64,000 bases of DNA from the NCBI GenBank assembly GCA_017525605.1, contig JAFXSM010000004.1, forward strand, positions 37,263 to 101,262, given 5' to 3'. The DNA is from Treponema sp. GTDB taxonomy: Bacteria > Spirochaetota > Spirochaetia > Treponematales > Treponemataceae. Below, one piece after another: positions 61,002 through 64,000 of the stretch. The position numbers and the translations under genes were made by a program. The notes under the pieces are model-generated. The model saw only the letters and a list, made by a program, of their open reading frames with translations, did no database searches and was not told where the DNA came from. Every line of letters starts with the position of its first letter. Within the stretch, counting starts at the first letter, position 1.

Positions 61002-63332
61002 ATGAAAGTCTTTTCTGCTTTTTTGAAAAGGCACACGAAGCTCGTCATCATCATTTCTTCTTTTGTGGTGATGACGCTTCTTGTGTTCATAAGCTCATTC
61101 TCTCTGAATTTTTCGGAGCGTCCTCTTTCGTATGCAGTCTACGACAAAAACGGCTATCTCATCGGCGCGAAAGTTGCCGAGGACGAGCAGTGGAGGTTCG
61201 AGGCTGCCGACGTTCCGGAGAAATTCGAGAAGGCGGTCGTCACGTTCGAGGACAAGCGGTTTTACATGCACTTCGGCGTCGACCCGCTTTCGCTCGCACG
61301 CTCCCTTTTTCTGAACGTGACGAACAAGCGGATTGTCTCAGGCGGCTCGACAATAACGATGCAGACAATCCGACTGATTGAGAACCACCCGAAGCGCACG
61401 ATTTTTCAGAAGATGAAGGAAGCCGTGCTTGCGGTTTCTGTCGAAATGCGCTTTTCCAAAAAAGAAATAATCACTCTTTATGCGGCAAACGCTCCTTTCG
61501 GCGGCAACGTCGTGGGGCTTGAAGCTGCGTCGTGGCGGTATTTCAATCGTCCGCCCGAAAAACTCACTTGGGCGGAAAGCGCGACTCTTGCAGTCCTTCC
61601 GAATCAGCCCGCGCTCGTGTATCCGGGTGCGAACAAGGAAATCCTTCTCTCAAAAAGAAACGCGCTCCTGAAAAAGCTTTTCGAAAACGGAATCCTCAAC
61701 GAGCAGGTTTATGCTCTTTCGCTTGAGGAGGAACTTCCCGAAAAGCCGTATGCGCTTCCGTCTCTTTCGTATCATTATCTTGAGTCTCTCATCGCAAAGT
61801 CGAAGAAGGAATCTTCATCAAAAGGCAAACGAAAAACTGCGAAGTCGAAATTCTACACTTCGCTCGACACGAATATCCAATCGAACACGACTAGAATCCT
61901 CGAACGCTGGTCGCAGAATTTCAGAAAAAGGGGAATTGAGAACGCGGCTGCAATCGTCCTCGACACGAAAAGCGGAGACATACTCGCGTACTGCGGAAAC
62001 ACAGGCGGATTTGAGAAAAATCCCGGAAATTATGCGGTTGACCTCGTTGTGTCAAAACGAAGCTCCGGCAGCATTCTGAAACCGTTCTTGTACGCGGCAA
62101 TGCTCGATTCCGGTCAGCTCCTTCCGAACCAGCTCGTAATCGACATTCCTACGCGAATCGGAAGCTACCGACCGGGGAATAATATTCCAGAATATCAGGG
62201 CGTGATTCAGGCTTCTCAGGCACTTTCGCGCTCGCTGAACATTCCTGCCGTCAGGGAACTCCGCACTTACGGGCTGAATGCATTTCTCGCGTACCTTGAA
62301 AAATGCGGCTTTACGACATTCGACAGGCCCGCCGAGGAATACGGACTTCCTCTGATTCTTGGCGGAGGCGAGACGACGCTCGAGGAAGCCGTGCGCGCAT
62401 ACGCAAAGCTGATGAACAAGGCTCAGGGGCTCGATGTCGATTTTCCGGCTTCTGTCGGAAGCGCGTACATAACAGTCGATGTCCTTGCGAACGGAACGCG
62501 CCCGTTGGAAGAAGCGAACTGGCAGCGTTACGCGCACTCGAAGAGAATCGCATGGAAAACCGGAACTTCAAGCGGAAACAGGGACACTTGGGCAATCGGA
62601 ACAACACCCGAATACACTGTGGGCGTTTGGATTGGCAACGCGGACGGGCACGGCTCACCCGATCTTCGGAGCTTCATGACATCCGCGCCTGTTCTTTTCG
62701 ATTTGTTCTCCGTCCTTGAAAGGACAAGCTGGGTTACGGCTCCTTACTCCTCGCTAAAGCAGGTCGAAGTCTGCTCTCATTCGGGCTATCTCGCCTCATC
62801 AAATTGCAGCTCCGTCAAAACTGAATTCGTCCCGAAAAACGCTCCGTCAGTTTCCGTCTGCCCATACTGCAGAATCGTTTCCCTTTCGCCCGACATGAAA
62901 CATCAGGCAACGACAGACGACCTTGCAGGCGGAGTTTTGCCTGTCATTCAGAAAAGATTCGTCCTTCAGCCAAGCATCGAGCACTGGTACAGGAAAATCA
63001 ACATAAACTATCAGCCTCTTCCGCCGTTCGTTGAAAACCACAAGAAATCGACCGAAAACGACCTTGCCATAATTTTCCCCGAGCCGAACGCGCATGTAAT
63101 CATTCCTGTGGAAATTGACGGGAAGCCCGGCGCAATGGTCATGCAGGCTGCCTGCCGCGACATGAACAAAACTGTCTACTGGGATTTGGACGGCGAATTT
63201 TTAGGCACCACACAGGAAATCCACGACCTTGCTATAACGCCTAAGCCCGGAAATCACACGCTTACCTTGAGCGACTCGACAGGAACAGTCGTCACCAGAA
63301 AATTCACGGTTGTGGGGGAGGAAGAGGAGTGA
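61002..63332 (+). CDS. pbpC: Penicillin-binding protein 1C
   Basis: 776 residues. N-terminal membrane anchor (VIIISSFVVMTLLVFI), GT51 transglycosylase with EDKRFYMHFGVDPLSLAR and GGSTITMQ, then the transpeptidase with SILK (active-site Ser), KTGTSSGNRDTW and a C-terminal PbpC-specific domain from about residue 690. It builds or repairs peptidoglycan together with the protease trap encoded just upstream. It starts on the base after the previous stop. Confidence 0.95.
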   Translation: MKVFSAFLKRHTKLVIIISSFVVMTLLVFISSFSLNFSERPLSYAVYDKNGYLIGAKVAEDEQWRFEAADVPEKFEKAVVTFEDKRFYMHFGVDPLSLARSLFLNVTNKRIVSGGSTITMQTIRLIENHPKRTIFQKMKEAVLAVSVEMRFSKKEIITLYAANAPFGGNVVGLEAASWRYFNRPPEKLTWAESATLAVLPNQPALVYPGANKEILLSKRNALLKKLFENGILNEQVYALSLEEELPEKPYALPSLSYHYLESLIAKSKKESSSKGKRKTAKSKFYTSLDTNIQSNTTRILERWSQNFRKRGIENAAAIVLDTKSGDILAYCGNTGGFEKNPGNYAVDLVVSKRSSGSILKPFLYAAMLDSGQLLPNQLVIDIPTRIGSYRPGNNIPEYQGVIQASQALSRSLNIPAVRELRTYGLNAFLAYLEKCGFTTFDRPAEEYGLPLILGGGETTLEEAVRAYAKLMNKAQGLDVDFPASVGSAYITVDVLANGTRPLEEANWQRYAHSKRIAWKTGTSSGNRDTWAIGTTPEYTVGVWIGNADGHGSPDLRSFMTSAPVLFDLFSVLERTSWVTAPYSSLKQVEVCSHSGYLASSNCSSVKTEFVPKNAPSVSVCPYCRIVSLSPDMKHQATTDDLAGGVLPVIQKRFVLQPSIEHWYRKININYQPLPPFVENHKKSTENDLAIIFPEPNAHVIIPVEIDGKPGAMVMQAACRDMNKTVYWDLDGEFLGTTQEIHDLAITPKPGNHTLTLSDSTGTVVTRKFTVVGEEEE

Positions 63333-63433
63333 AAAAAGGTTAGGCTGAATGCCGAGTTAATGCAAATTATAAAAGTGGAACCTCACTCGACTATAAATAG
63401 GGCAGTTTCCCAAAAATCTGCTATAATACCCGC

Positions 63434-64000
63434 ATGGAAGAGCGATTTTTGCCAATCGGCATTCAGGATTTTGAAAAACTCAGGCGTGGCGGATATGTCT
63501 ATGTTGACAAGACTGGATTTGTCTACAAGCTTGCACGCTTGAGCACGCCGTTCTTTTTGAGCCGCCCGCGCCGATTCGGAAAGAGCCTTCTGCTTTCGAC
63601 TATGGAATATTATTTCCTTGGGAAGAAGGAACTTTTTGAAGGACTAAAAATCGAAAAACTTGAAAAGGACTGGATTGAATACCCAGTCATAAAAATCAGC
63701 TTTGGGGCGGACAACTATCCTGACTTGAACTGTCTGAAATCCGCACTGAATTTAATTCTTTCAGAATATGAGAAAAAATACGGAATTGAAGTTTCAGACC
63801 AACGCACAGCACCTCGTTTGAATAATCTCATAAAAACTGCTTACGAAAAGACTGGCAAGCAGGTCGTAATCCTCATCGACGAATACGACAAGCCGATTCT
63901 TGACGCGCTTTACACGGAATACGAGGAGCAGAACCGTCAGGAACTCCGCGCATTCTACAGCCCGCTAAAAGATTGCGACAAATACATCCGTTTTTTGTTC
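63434..64000 (+). CDS. AAA-ATPase / PD-(D/E)XK nuclease-type protein (partial)
   Basis: 189 residues visible, cut by the window end. The N-terminus (FLPIGIQDFEKLRRGGYVYVDKT) and RPRRFGKSLLLSTMEYYFLG with VVILIDEYDKPI mark the AAA-ATPase-like family whose C-terminus usually holds a nuclease-type domain (DUF1703). These genes are numerous in gut bacteria and their role is unknown. A TATAAT hexamer ends six bases before the ATG, with no ribosome site. Confidence 0.85.
   Translation, partial: MEERFLPIGIQDFEKLRRGGYVYVDKTGFVYKLARLSTPFFLSRPRRFGKSLLLSTMEYYFLGKKELFEGLKIEKLEKDWIEYPVIKISFGADNYPDLNCLKSALNLILSEYEKKYGIEVSDQRTAPRLNNLIKTAYEKTGKQVVILIDEYDKPILDALYTEYEEQNRQELRAFYSPLKDCDKYIRFLF

Noticed and set aside
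63333..63433. Terminator after pbpC
   Set aside because: No stem followed by T-run found in the 100 bases before the partial ATPase gene.
1..64000. CRISPR, prophage, tRNA or rRNA
   Set aside because: Intergenic regions are short and none shows spaced repeats, cloverleaf or rRNA-like sequence; no phage structural gene is seen.

Overview
The window looks like a treponeme (spirochaete) chromosome, probably from a host-associated gut or rumen species. This is inferred from the bacterial V-type ATPase in the order A-B-D-I-K, an Rnf-like operon, alpha-2-macroglobulin/PbpC, a lipobox of the loose spirochaetal kind, and many signal-peptide proteins of no recognised family. Species cannot be told from the sequence alone. 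Genes are dense, often overlap by 1-4 bases, and no stretch over 300 bases lacks a gene. I saw no tRNA, rRNA, CRISPR array or complete insertion sequence.

Layout. 1-4.8 kb: end of a V-ATPase operon (A, B, D, I, K); the K subunit keeps Na+-ligand residues. 5-7.2 kb: ispG and an unknown exported protein. 7.2-13.6 kb (minus): surface polysaccharide genes (three GT4 glycosyltransferases, a WbaP-type sugar-phosphate transferase, an Omp85-like outer membrane protein). 13.8-19.5 kb: a Lol/MacB-like envelope system (two permeases, LolA-like carrier, outer membrane barrel candidate, and an ATPase on the opposite strand). 19.7-26.3 kb: PilZ protein, ComEC, RsmA, YggS, an unknown exported protein and two pseudouridine synthases. 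26.4-35.2 kb: aminotransferase, glycogen synthase, purC, pcnB, a P-loop/Asp23-like protein, a third pseudouridine synthase, a DivPAP2-family protein. 35.2-43.5 kb: an unknown membrane protein, an rnfCDGEAB-like operon and a GH57-like protein. 43.6-55.3 kb: metG, a permease-GGDEF fusion, a TGS/uridine-kinase protein, mutS2, rsgA, and a preQ1-riboswitch-controlled queC-yhhQ unit. 55.5-63.3 kb: alpha-2-macroglobulin lipoprotein and pbpC. The end holds a partial AAA-ATPase/nuclease-type gene.

Most striking points. (1) The Rnf-like operon keeps gene order and fold signatures, but by eye lacks the RnfC NADH/FMN motifs, the SGAT flavinylation motifs of RnfD and RnfG, the membrane [2Fe-2S] cysteine motifs of RnfA and RnfE, and the N-terminal cluster domain of RnfB; only ferredoxin-type clusters in RnfB and RnfC remain. 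It is followed by a GH57-fold protein that lost its catalytic signature. (2) An amino-acid permease is fused to an intact GGDEF cyclase domain with no inhibitory I-site. (3) About ten genes have a -10 hexamer 6-10 bases before the start codon and no Shine-Dalgarno, which suggests widespread leaderless or near-leaderless mRNAs. (4) A permease loop and an outer membrane protein of the same operon share an acidic LFGE motif.
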